The notes under the pieces were generated by a model. It ran no database searches. It had not been told where the DNA came from and saw only the letters and a list, made by a program, of their open reading frames with translations. From JAFGAS01 sp963809875 (GTDB lineage: Bacteria; Desulfobacterota; Zymogenia; Zymogenales; Zymogenaceae): DNA of 64,000 bases. A program made the translations under genes and the position numbers. Of the stretch, positions 10,198 through 18,420 are shown one piece after another; positions within the stretch are counted from its first letter, which is position 1; each line of letters opens with the position of its first letter. The stretch lies in assembly GCA_963809875.1 (NCBI GenBank), contig CAWELC010000007.1, forward strand, positions 248,001 to 312,000. The letters run 5' to 3'.

Positions 10198-11025
10198 ATG
10201 AAAGTGAGAAGAATCTGGTTTTTGGCCGCGGTCGCGGCGCTCGTGCTCTTCAGTTTCGGCTCGGCTGTCGCCGCCGACAGGTACATTACGATGGCCACTA
10301 CGACGAGCACCGTCGATACGGGCCTTCTGGATTACCTGCTGCCGGTCTTCAAGGCCGACACCGGGATCGAGGTCAAGTACGTCTATGCCGGCACCGGCAA
10401 GGCCATTGAGATCGCCAAGAACGGCGACGCCGACCTTATCCTCGTTCACGCCCGGTCTATGGAAGATCAATTTATCGCGGACGGCTACGGCCTCGACCGT
10501 AAAGACGTCATGTATAATAACTTCCTTCTGGTCGGCCCGGCAAAGGATCCCGCCAAGATCAAGGGAATGAAGGACGCTCTTTCCGCGTTCAAGAAGATCG
10601 CCGAGAAGAAGGCCCTCTTCATCTCCCGGGGTGACAAGTCGGGAACCCACGTAAAGGAGCTCGAGATCTGGAAGGCCGCGGGCATCACTCCCCAGGGACA
10701 GGACTGGTATCTTGAGTCCGGCGCGGGGATCGGACCGTCACTCATGCTGGCCAACGAGAAGGACGCCTACCTCCTCACCGACGATTCCACCTACTTCGAC
10801 TATACGCTCGGCAAGAAGATCGACCTGCCCATCATGGTTCAGGGAGACAAGATCCTCTTCAACCAGTACGGGATCATCCTGGTCGACCCCAAGAAGATCC
10901 CGACCGCAAAATACGCGGACGCCAAGATATTCGAAGACTGGTTGACCGGCGAGAAGGGACAGAAGCTGATTGCCGAGTTCAAGAAATTCGATAAGCAGCT
11001 CTTCTTCCCGAACGCACCCAAGTAA
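10198..11025 (+). CDS. tupA: Tungstate-binding ABC transporter substrate-binding protein (TupA type)
   Basis: A periplasmic oxyanion receptor of about 275 residues. The start at 10198 is set by AAGGAGG 5 bases upstream. A signal peptide (residues 1-22, ending AVAA) precedes ITMATTTSTVDTGLLDYLLP; the TTTS motif in this position is characteristic of TupA tungstate-binding proteins. Other TupA-like segments are SRGDKSGTHVKE and YLESGAGIGPSL. Permease and ATPase genes (tupB, tupC) do not follow: a terminator comes 27 bp after the stop. The upstream riboswitch candidate and the adjacent Mop and MOT1 genes support a tungstate/molybdate role. A broader phosphate/sulfate-type specificity cannot be excluded. 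Confidence 0.92.
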   Translation: MKVRRIWFLAAVAALVLFSFGSAVAADRYITMATTTSTVDTGLLDYLLPVFKADTGIEVKYVYAGTGKAIEIAKNGDADLILVHARSMEDQFIADGYGLDRKDVMYNNFLLVGPAKDPAKIKGMKDALSAFKKIAEKKALFISRGDKSGTHVKELEIWKAAGITPQGQDWYLESGAGIGPSLMLANEKDAYLLTDDSTYFDYTLGKKIDLPIMVQGDKILFNQYGIILVDPKKIPTAKYADAKIFEDWLTGEKGQKLIAEFKKFDKQLFFPNAPK

Positions 11026-11051
11026 GAGCCCGAGGCCCTCGAAGTAACACA

Positions 11052-11085
11052 AAAAAGGACTCACTGGCGACAGTGAGTCCTTTTT
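11052..11085. terminator. Bidirectional intrinsic terminator
   Basis: Perfect inverted repeat: A-tract plus GGACTCACTG (11057-11066), loop GCGA, CAGTGAGTCC (11071-11080) and T-tract. It lies between the convergent tupA and mop genes and can serve both. Confidence 0.93.
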
Positions 11086-11146
11086 ACCATCGTCCCAACC
11101 CGAAAGGCCGTCTCGGGCACTACCGCCGGGTGACGTCTCCGGCGGC

Positions 11147-11356
11147 TCAATCGACCGCGATCATGACGTTGGATGCCTTGATGACGGCGTACACGTCTTT
11201 GCCTTCGGCCAGCTTCAGCGAGTCGACCGATGCCTTCGTAATAATGGAGGTAATGACCGTGCCGCCGGGAAGCTCAACGGTGACCTCGGAGTTAACGGCG
11301 CCGGCGACTATTTTCTTTACCTTTCCCTTGAGTACGTTTCGCGCGCTGATTTTCAT
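11147..11356 (-). CDS. Mop-type molbindin (TOBE domain)
   Basis: A small single-domain molybdate/tungstate-binding protein of 69 residues. The sequence MKISARNVLKGKVKKI followed by GAVNSEVTVEL is the standard Mop/TOBE pattern; such proteins form oligomers that store or buffer molybdate in the cytosol. An ATG six bases earlier (11362) is in frame, but AGGGG is correctly spaced for 11356. It is convergent with tupA and next to a MOT1-type transporter gene, so this is a metal-oxyanion locus. Confidence 0.93.
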   Translation of the reverse strand: MKISARNVLKGKVKKIVAGAVNSEVTVELPGGTVITSIITKASVDSLKLAEGKDVYAVIKASNVMIAVD

Positions 11357-11480
11357 TTTCATTCCCCTATGATATGTTTATACCACATATACTATTTGGA
11401 TGATGCGAATCGGGCAAAGGCTCATAGAATAGCAACTTTTGCGCCCGAAGGTTTTGCCGCCGAAAAGGGAGCGATTCGGT

Positions 11481-12602
11481 ATGGTAAAAATCCACTCCTT
11501 TGAGTTCAGTCTCCGGGAGCTGGCCGGATCGATGGGCGATTTCGGCGATCCTGTTTCCGCTGGCCGTCGGCTATATCGTCGTCTGCGGACTGGACCCGTG
11601 CGGGCTGTTGGTCATGATGGGGATCGCCAATATCGTCACGGGCATCATCTACCGGCTCCCGATGCCGATAGAGCCGATGAAGGTGCTGGCGGTCATGGCC
11701 ATCGCCCAGCACTGGACCCCCTCGATGGTCTACGCCTCGGGTTTTACGATGGGCGTCGTCTGGCTCTTTCTGGGCCTGACCAATATCATCGGCTTTATCG
11801 CCAAGAACACGCCGATGTCGGTCGTTCGGGGAATTCAGATCGCCCTCGGTGTGCTCCTGGCCGTGCCGGCGGTCACCATGATCCAGGGATCCTGGGCGCT
11901 CGGCCTCATCTCGATCCTGGTGATCATCCTGCTTCGTGACAGCCGATACGCCCCCGCGGCCGTGGTGCTGATGCTGATGGGCGTTGGCATCATGTTCTTT
12001 AAGGGCGATCTTGCCGGACTGGGGCCCCTCGGCTTTTCTCTTCCTACGCCCGCGCTCTTTTCACCCGGCGATATGCTCTCGACCTTCGTGAGCGGGCGGC
12101 CTTGCCCAGATCCCGCTGACGGCCACCAACGCGGTCATCGCCACCTCGGCCCTGATTGCTCCAGTATTTCCCGGACAGGCCCGTCACGGAGAGGAAGCTC
12201 GCCGTAAACATGGGGGTCATGAACCTCGTTTCCCCCTTCTTCGGCGGGATGCCGCTGTGCCACGGCTGCGGCGGGCTCGCGGGCCAGTACTATTTCGGGG
12301 CGCGCACCGGCGGGACCAACATCATCGAAGGGGTCATCGAGATCGCCCTGGGCCTGTTTGCGGCGGCCTGGCTGGTCCACCTCTTTTCCCATTTCCCGAC
12401 GGCGATCATCGGGGCCATGATGTTTCTGGTGGGCCTGGAGATGGTGAAATTTGTCCGGGATATTAAGTGGGGACTCGATATCGTCCCGCTTGCGGCCACC
12501 GTGATCTCAGCCGTCTTCACGAACATGGCCATAGGATTTGCCGTCGGGCTCGGCACCGACCGCCTCGTCTCGTATCTTTCACGCAAATACCAAAAAGACT
12601 AG
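11481..12602 (+). CDS. MOT1-type molybdate/sulfate transporter, three frameshifts
   Basis: A multi-helix transporter of the SulP-related MOT1 (putative sulfate/molybdate transporter) family. The start at 11481 gives MVKIHSFEFSLRELAGSMGDFG, then the frame breaks near 11546 and resumes as AILFPLAVGYIVVCGLDPCG and YRLPMPIEPMKVLAVMAIAQ, both typical of the family. A second break near 12096 (extra base, SGGLAQIPLTATNAVIATSA restored) and a third near 12160 lead to LQYFPDRPVTERKLAVNMG and CHGCGGLAGQYYFGARTGG. The three parts together give a normal length of about 370 residues. It is either a sequencing artefact or a young pseudogene; the location next to tupA and mop fits molybdate uptake. Confidence 0.83.
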
Positions 12603-12665
12603 AGAAGGAGCGGAGCCGGGCCATCCGGACGGTCAGTCACGAGAATCGACTCAAGGCACAAATGG

Positions 12666-12698
12666 AAAACGTGAGGCCGGTTACGGGCCTCACGTTTT
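12666..12698. terminator. Bidirectional terminator-like hairpin
   Basis: AAAACGTGAGGCC (12666-12678) and GGCCTCACGTTTT (12686-12698) around a 7-base loop, with T-rich flanks both ways. It lies between the convergent MOT1 and GPH symporter genes. Confidence 0.88.
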
Positions 12699-12730
12699 CG
12701 TTTTGAGCCGGTTGACCTGCTATAGACGGC

Positions 12731-14126
12731 CTACCGGGATTTTTCCGCGATCCGCGCCTTTACCCGCTCGAACTCTTCCTCGGTGAGCGTATAGTTATGG
12801 AACGGTAAGAAGCTCAACAGCACCATGGCCGCCGGGAAGAGGCAGAAGATCGCACGGACGCCGAAAGTGAGGCTCTCGGGCTGGGGACCCTCCTTGACGA
12901 ATCCGGAAAGGGCGAGGGCAAACCCGACGATCGGCGGGCCCACGGAATAGGCGATCTTCTGGCCCGCCGACCACATGCCGGAGAACACCCCCTCCCGCCT
13001 CAGGCCGGACTGCATCTGGTCGTATTCCACCGTGTCGGGGAGCATTGAGAAGGGAAAGAGCTGAAAGCTCGAAAACCCGATGCCCGCGAGGAATATCTGG
13101 ACATAGAAGAGCCACAGGAGTGACGGGCTGGTGAAGAAAAGAGATGCCATCATGACGGTGAAGAAGACCAGCCCGATGCGATACGACTTGATCTTGCCCA
13201 GCCGCTTTCCCACCGCGAGCCACACCGGGATAAAGAGGATGCCGGTCACCAGAAAGATCGGGAAGGCGATGTTCATGGCGGTCTCGGGAAGATGCATCGC
13301 GTATTTCACGTAGTAGATGAACCCCGCCATCATGACGCCGACGGCAAGGGCCTGGAAGAAATAGCTCGTCATCAGCATGACGAAGGGGAAATTCCTGGCG
13401 GCGATCCTGATCTGGTCTTTTATGGACGGCATCTCCTTTTTCGGCGGCAGGCTGGGCGCCTTGGCCGTGCCGAAGAAGCAGACAAGCAGCGTAATCACCA
13501 TCATGAGGCCGAAGACGGCCCCCATGAACCGAAAGCCCGTCGCGTCCCCGCCGCCGGCCTCAACCAGCGGTATCGCCAGCCCTCCGGCCATTAGCGCGCC
13601 GACGGAGGCAAAGAACATCCGAAACGACACGATCGATATCCGCTCGTTGTAGTCGTCGGACATCTCCGGCACCATGCTCGCATACGGGACGTTGATGACG
13701 GCAAAGACGGTACAACCCAGGAAGAAGAGGATCGAAACGTGAAGCGCGTTGGCGAACTCGGACCCCCAGCCGGGGGCGATAAACAGGACGAAAAATGATC
13801 AGTCCGAAGGGGATTGCGCCATAGAGCAGATAGGGGCGCCTCCTGCCGAAGCGCGAGCGGGTGACGTCCGAGATCGCCCCCACGATCGGGTCCAGAATAA
13901 CGTCCCAGAGCTTCGGAATCAAGAGCATGACCCCGGCCAGCCCCGGATCGACTCCGACGACGTTCGTCAGGAAGTAAAGGAGATACATCCCCGTCGTGAC
14001 GATGAAAAAGTTGCTGGCAATATCGCCGATGCCAAACGAGAGCTTGATCCCCAGGGGAAGCCTGTGCGTTTCCTGCGGTTGGTCCGGCCTGACCTTGGTC
14101 TTGACCGTGCTGGTATTTACCGTCAT
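12731..14126 (-). CDS. GPH-family sugar:cation symporter, one frameshift
   Basis: A glycoside-pentoside-hexuronide (MelB-like) MFS transporter of about 465 residues. The start at 14126 has GAGGAG 5-10 bases upstream. The N-terminal part contains KLSFGIGDIASNFF and the family signature region LDPIVGAISDVTRSRFGRRRPYLL. The frame is lost at the A5 run 13791-13795 (missing base restores GLIIFFVLFIAPGWG). The remainder carries VPYASMVPEMSDDYNERISI and SMLPDTVEYDQMQSGLRREG, both characteristic. The substrate is probably a sugar or sulfolipid-type glycoside; none is provable. A homopolymer indel suggests a consensus error. Confidence 0.87.
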
Positions 14127-14729
14127 CTCATCTCCTCTCGTAATGAAAAAAGGAATGCCGATACAGCAGGCGTAAGGGAGCCAACCTCGCTCCCTCGTCC
14201 GGGGTCCGTTTCTCCGCACACGGATGCTCCGCCGGTCGATGCTATAGTATGCTAACCGCGGACGGTTGTAAAGGATTTAGGACTTTTGCTGCAAACAGGA
14301 TGCGCGTCTCGCGCTTTTCCGCGGAAAAGGACGTTTGGCGGAAAAACGGCTCACGCCGGCGGAAGGGGTACAAAAATCTAAATAATTAAAGAAGAAACGC
14401 ATAAAAAATGCATATGAAGTAACGAAATATGGTCTTTTTTTATCACACAACTTCTTTTTGGGATATAATAGACCCGAGATGTTGCTCTCCGACGGGCCGT
14501 ACTACCCCGCTTGCCAACACGATATGGATTGCGGGTCGATTGAGAAGACACCAGACAGTGGATCTCCGGATTCCGTCTGTTTCAGATCGTTCAAACCATT
14601 CCCGTCGGGATGGAGGATGGCCGCGCCAGGGGGCCGGCCATCCGTATGAACAGGCGAGTTCGCCTTACCGATGATTCTTTTGTAGTCTCATGGCTTGTGA
14701 ATGGGGTACATGGCAACGTTAGGGAGGTC
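14127..14729. other. Divergent intergenic region
   Basis: 603 bp between the GPH symporter (leftward) and a small membrane protein (rightward). The stretch 14370-14470 is AT-rich and ends in GGATATAATAG, with TATAAT at 14464-14469 but no good -35 box at standard spacing. No coding region or RNA is recognised. Confidence 0.5.
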
Positions 14730-15140
14730 ATGATGAACAAGGGCAAGATCCGAAGGGTACTGAGGGCCCGGCTGCCGGAATGGGGAGTCTGGACAATGCT
14801 TTTTCTGGTAACCGCGGTTTTTTTCGTCGAACTCTATTTCTTCACCTGCTACAACTATGAGCTTGTTGAAGGTGGCTACCGGGGGATATCGGTCACGACG
14901 GTCATCATACAGAGGCAGGGAGATCTCATCAGAACTCAATCCGAATATCTCGACCAGATGAAGGAAGTCAACAAGGTGCTTGAGACGCGCCTGGAGGCCG
15001 CCGAGGAGGAGAACGACTCTATGAAGAACGACATCGTGGCGACGTTCGGGCCGTTTGCCGAAAGCCTCGGCTACCGAATAGTATTCGTCGGAGGGCGCGC
15101 GTTCGTTCGCAAAGACGACGGCACGCTCGGCCTCAAGTAG
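14730..15140 (+). CDS. Small bitopic membrane protein with coiled coil, unknown function
   Basis: About 136 residues from ATG 14730 (or 14733), chosen because AGGGAGG lies directly upstream; a longer in-frame start at 14610 lacks such a signal. Residues about 15-38 form one membrane helix (WTMLFLVTAVFFVELYFFTC). Residues about 55-105 form a charged heptad-like coiled coil (EYLDQMKEVNKVLETRLEAA). A short tail, YRIVFVGGRAFVRKDDGTLG, ends the protein. The topology recalls FtsL/FtsB-type or sensor-stalk proteins, but no family is recognised. A terminator follows. Confidence 0.65.
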   Translation: MMNKGKIRRVLRARLPEWGVWTMLFLVTAVFFVELYFFTCYNYELVEGGYRGISVTTVIIQRQGDLIRTQSEYLDQMKEVNKVLETRLEAAEEENDSMKNDIVATFGPFAESLGYRIVFVGGRAFVRKDDGTLGLK

Positions 15141-15331
15141 ATGCCCTCTGCGCCCGGCCTGTTTCCGACGAGCTCTGAAGTGCGCCTTCTCTTCCGCGCG
15201 CCCATCGAGGTGAAGCGGCCGACGGGAGGAGTCGCACTACCGCCGGAATTCCGGCGGGATACTCTGGTTTACGCGTACGTCGTTTAACGGATCGCACCGC
15301 TAGCTTCGTTGAGGTTTCAGCATAAAAAAGG

Positions 15332-15360
15332 AAAGGAGCCGGTTTGTCCGGCTCCTTTTT
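15332..15360 (+). terminator. Intrinsic terminator
   Basis: AAAGGAGCCGG (15332-15342) and CCGGCTCCTTT (15348-15358) with a 5-base loop and a downstream T-tract (TTCTTTT). It ends the small membrane protein transcript. The rest of 15141-15510 shows no gene. Confidence 0.9.
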
Positions 15361-15514
15361 CTTTTATCACCATCTGAGTGGGACTTTACATGGGCGAATA
15401 AACTGGCTGTCTCTTCCTATTCAACGTTACAGATAACCATGCTCCAACGCCCCGTTGATCAAATCCTGATTTGGGATAGGCCGAAACAAAGCACCGGGGA
15501 GATTGATTATTACC

Positions 15515-15549
15515 TTGACATGATAGTATAGGGGGGTATAGTATATAAT
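15515..15549 (+). promoter_or_regulatory. dmeR promoter with DmeR/RcnR-type operator
   Basis: TTGACA (15515-15520) and TATAGT (15537-15542), 16 bp apart, form the promoter. Overlapping it is a six-G tract (15531-15536) flanked by ATAGTATA (15523-15530) and TATAGTAT (15537-15544), which match as an inverted repeat at 7 of 8 positions. G/C tracts with AT-rich arms are the operator type of RcnR/DmeR regulators; from memory the rhizobial dmeRF operator is nearly identical. Binding would block the -10 box. Confidence 0.78.
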
Positions 15550-15573
15550 GCATACAACCACGGAGGACATTCC

Positions 15574-15852
15574 ATGGCGCATACCATTCGTGATCGAAAG
15601 AAGTTGCTCGACCGTATCCGCCGCATCAGAGGACAGGTCGAGGGGATCGAAAAGGCCCTTGAAGACGAAAGGGACCCTTTTTTTGTGCTTCAGACCGTGG
15701 CCTCGTGCCGCGGAGCGCTTAACTCGCTCATGGCCGAGATCATCGAGGGCCATATCCGCTACCATGTGATTGATCCGGCACTCCCGGGCACCCCCGAACA
15801 GGCCGAGGCGAGCCAGGAGCTGATCGATATCATACGTGCGTTTCTCAAGTAA
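15574..15852 (+). CDS. dmeR: CsoR/RcnR-family metal-responsive repressor (DmeR-like)
   Basis: A 92-residue all-helical regulator of the DUF156 family, which represses metal efflux genes until it binds Ni or Co. RcnR-type N-terminal MAHTIRDRKK supplies His3, and GHIRYH supplies His60 and His64. The usual Cys35 is Pro35; Cys45 (VASCRG) is the only cysteine, so the metal site differs from E. coli RcnR. GGAGG lies upstream of the start. A candidate operator covers its own promoter, and dmeF lies downstream, which supports Co/Ni sensing. Confidence 0.88.
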   Translation: MAHTIRDRKKLLDRIRRIRGQVEGIEKALEDERDPFFVLQTVASCRGALNSLMAEIIEGHIRYHVIDPALPGTPEQAEASQELIDIIRAFLK

Positions 15853-15865
15853 GGGAGGAAAGACA

Positions 15866-16855
15866 GTGAAAGGTCATGACATTCCACACGGACACGCCTG
15901 GGTTGTCGGCATCTTCGGACTCATTGTCGGGTTGGCGTTCCTGGTCTATGTGCCGTCGCTCAAGGCCGTATCCGCGGCCATTTTCCTTGTCGTAGCCGTC
16001 CATATTGTTGGCGCCGTCGTCCTTTCCGGATCCCTCTACGGTCTGGCTCCACGGCTGTTCGCCCGATTATGGGCGCGCCTGAAACCGGACAAACCAGAAG
16101 CGGCGGCACCGAAGCTTGACTTCGGCTGGTCGCCCGGATGGATGAACGGACTGTGGATCGCCGCCCTCGCTACAGGGACCGCCGCAGTGGTTATGCAGGT
16201 GGCCCTTCCCGCGTGGTGGCCGGCCGCCTTTCTACTTCTGCTCCTGGCGGCCAACCTATTGGCGGGCAACATCTTCATTCGCTCATCCAAGCGGATCGAC
16301 TACGTCGTACTGCCGATGGTCGACCTCCTGTCTAACGACCGGGATACGGTTCTTGACGCCGGCTGCGGCTCCGGCCGAACTACCATCGCCCTCACCAGGG
16401 CGCATCGGTATGCCCGGATCGTGGCGCTCGATCGCTTCGACGCCGAATATATCGAGGAAGGAGGCCGGAAGCTGCTGGAGCGCAACCTGCGCATCGGGGG
16501 GATCGCCGATCGCGTCACCGTCGAGAAAGGTGACATCACGGCGCTGCCGTTCTCTGACGGCGCCTTTGACAGTGCCGTCAGCGCCCATGTGATGGACCAC
16601 CTGGGCCCCAACAAGGAGCGGGGTCTCGGTGAGATAGTGCGAGTCCTGAAACCCGGGGGCCGGTTTCTCTTGATCGTGTGGGTCCCCGGTTGGGTCATGT
16701 TCGCGGTGGCCAATGTGTTCTCCTTCTTTCTGACCTCCAAAGAATCCTGGCGGAAAATGGCCCGCCGGGCCGGGTTCGAGATCAGGCAGGAGGGCATCCA
16801 CAACGGGACGTGGTTCATGCTTCTGGAAAAAACGTCCGGTTCCACAGAAGGGTGA
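15866..16855 (+). CDS. Membrane-anchored SAM-dependent methyltransferase
   Basis: About 329 residues from GTG 15866, which has GGGAGG upstream; an ATG at 15836 would overlap dmeR. Four hydrophobic helices in residues about 8-140 precede a class I methyltransferase domain. Motif I is VLDAGCGSGRTTIAL, followed by IVALDRFDAEYIEEG, the acidic GDITALPFSDGAFDSAVS and LKPGGRFLLIVW. Substrate is unknown; membrane residence suggests a lipid, quinone or membrane-reactive metal species. It sits between dmeR and dmeF in one likely operon, an arrangement I do not recognise as standard. Confidence 0.85.
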   Translation: MKGHDIPHGHAWVVGIFGLIVGLAFLVYVPSLKAVSAAIFLVVAVHIVGAVVLSGSLYGLAPRLFARLWARLKPDKPEAAAPKLDFGWSPGWMNGLWIAALATGTAAVVMQVALPAWWPAAFLLLLLAANLLAGNIFIRSSKRIDYVVLPMVDLLSNDRDTVLDAGCGSGRTTIALTRAHRYARIVALDRFDAEYIEEGGRKLLERNLRIGGIADRVTVEKGDITALPFSDGAFDSAVSAHVMDHLGPNKERGLGEIVRVLKPGGRFLLIVWVPGWVMFAVANVFSFFLTSKESWRKMARRAGFEIRQEGIHNGTWFMLLEKTSGSTEG

Positions 16856-16897
16856 GACCGATGTCGACGCTCGGCCAAACAAACGCTAAGAGAAGGC

Positions 16898-17892
16898 ATG
16901 ATGCACACGACTGATATCAAGTACTGGAGTCACGACCACACCTTCGGGCAGGATGAAAGGCGATACGGCGAGACTCGAACTCTGATCGTCGTCTTTATTA
17001 CGGCGGTGACGATGGTGGTCGAAATAGCGGCCGGCATCGCCTTCGGCTCTATGGCGCTGTTGGCCGATGGTTTCCACATGGGCACCCACGCCTCGGCCCT
17101 GGCCATTTCCGTGTTCGCCTATTTCTACACCCGCCGGCACGCAAAGGATACGGAGTTCAATTTCGGCACAGGCAAGGTCAACTCCCTGGCGGCCTTTGCC
17201 AGTGCAGTCATGCTGGTTCTTTTTGCCGTCGTTATCGCCGGGGAGAGCGTACAACGTTTCATCTCTCCGGTTTCAATCGGATTTAACTGGGCGATCCTCG
17301 TTGCGGTTATCGGGCTGATGGTCAACGGCATTTGCCTTGCTATCCTTGGCGGCAACGGCCGTACCCATAGCAGGTCCGATCATGACCGGCGGCACGAGGA
17401 TAACCATGAAGATGACCAAGCGGATAGCGCCCATTCACACGATCGTCACGATTCCAGGTCCGGCGACCATAATCTCTGGTCCGCGTATCTCCATGTGCTG
17501 GCCGATGCCCTGACGTCATTCATGGCCATCTTCGCGCTCTTGGGAGCGAAATACCTGGGACAGAATTGGCTCGACCCGTTTATGGGTATGGTCGGCGCTC
17601 TTCTTGTGGTCCGCTGGTCGTGGGGCTTTTGCGCTCCTCCGCGCGCGTTCTGCTTGACATGGAGGCCCCGAAGAAGCTCCGAGAGGAGGTCAGGCAGGCC
17701 ATTGAATCCGAGGGTGACAACCGCATATCCGACCTGCACGTATGGGCCGTGGGGCCGGGAATATACGCGGCGGAGATCGCCCTTGTCTCTTCCGATCCCC
17801 TTGATGCAGATCACTACGGTAGCCTCCTGCCCAAGAGGCTCGGAATCGTCCACGCAACGATTACGGCTCGCCCGTGCACGTCCGGTATTTAA
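16898..17892 (+). CDS. dmeF: CDF cation efflux pump, DmeF-like, one frameshift
   Basis: A cation diffusion facilitator exporting Co/Ni/Zn in exchange for protons. N-terminal TDIKYWSHDHTFGQDERR resembles DmeF. Helices follow with FGSMALLADGFHMGTHASAL carrying the HxxxD-type metal site residues. A His-rich cytosolic loop (about residues 160-190, with many H and D) and the second site SAYLHVLADALTS come next. The frame breaks in the G4 run 17622-17625; one added G restores SWGLLRSSARVLLDMEAPKK and the C-terminal ISDLHVWAVGPGIYAAEIAL. The complete protein would be about 331 residues. A homopolymer indel favours a consensus error. Confidence 0.88.
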
Positions 17893-18420
17893 GACAAGGA
17901 GTCGGGACATTACCCGATTGTCTGACTCTTTGTTACCACACCGCCTCGCATATACGGTTATACTCTCAGGAAAACACCATAATTCCTCAAGCAGCCTGAA
18001 ATCTGCCGATAGCCGGCATCGGAAACATCTCTTGCCCCGGAGGGGGAAGGTATCTCCGTTTTTGGCCTCTGCTGGAATAGTCAGACCGGAAAAACGGCTG
18101 AAAAAAACTGCCACCCCCTTGCGCTTTCGGTCTTTCAGGGATAACATATTTACATAGGATGAGTGCGCCGACAAACATCCGTAATGTACTCCGATACCGC
18201 CTATAACACCAAGGAATAGTACCCAGTAGTTTGGCCGCACAAAAAAAGAGTTTGAGGCCGGGCTCTAACGTTACACAACACGTGCAGAGTTCGATCACGT
18301 CTGCGGCATTGTCAACCCCAACCAACACGTGCTGCCGGAACGGTCAATGAGATTCGGCGTGAAGCGCTCAGTGCAAATGTCGAGCGAGCGTTTACGAACT
18401 TTGCGGAGGGAGACATACTC
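17893..18420. other. Intergenic region after dmeF
   Basis: 528 bp with no recognisable gene. A weak stem (TCGGG/CCCGA near 17905-17925) follows dmeF and could end its transcript. Base composition becomes more AT-rich toward 18421. The frame upstream of the sugar dehydrogenase is open for about 120 bases but has no start codon or recognisable homology. Confidence 0.45.

Noticed and set aside
17446..18240. 264-codon minus-strand frame across the end of dmeF and the gap
   Set aside because: Half lies antisense to dmeF; the rest has no family-like sequence or start signal.
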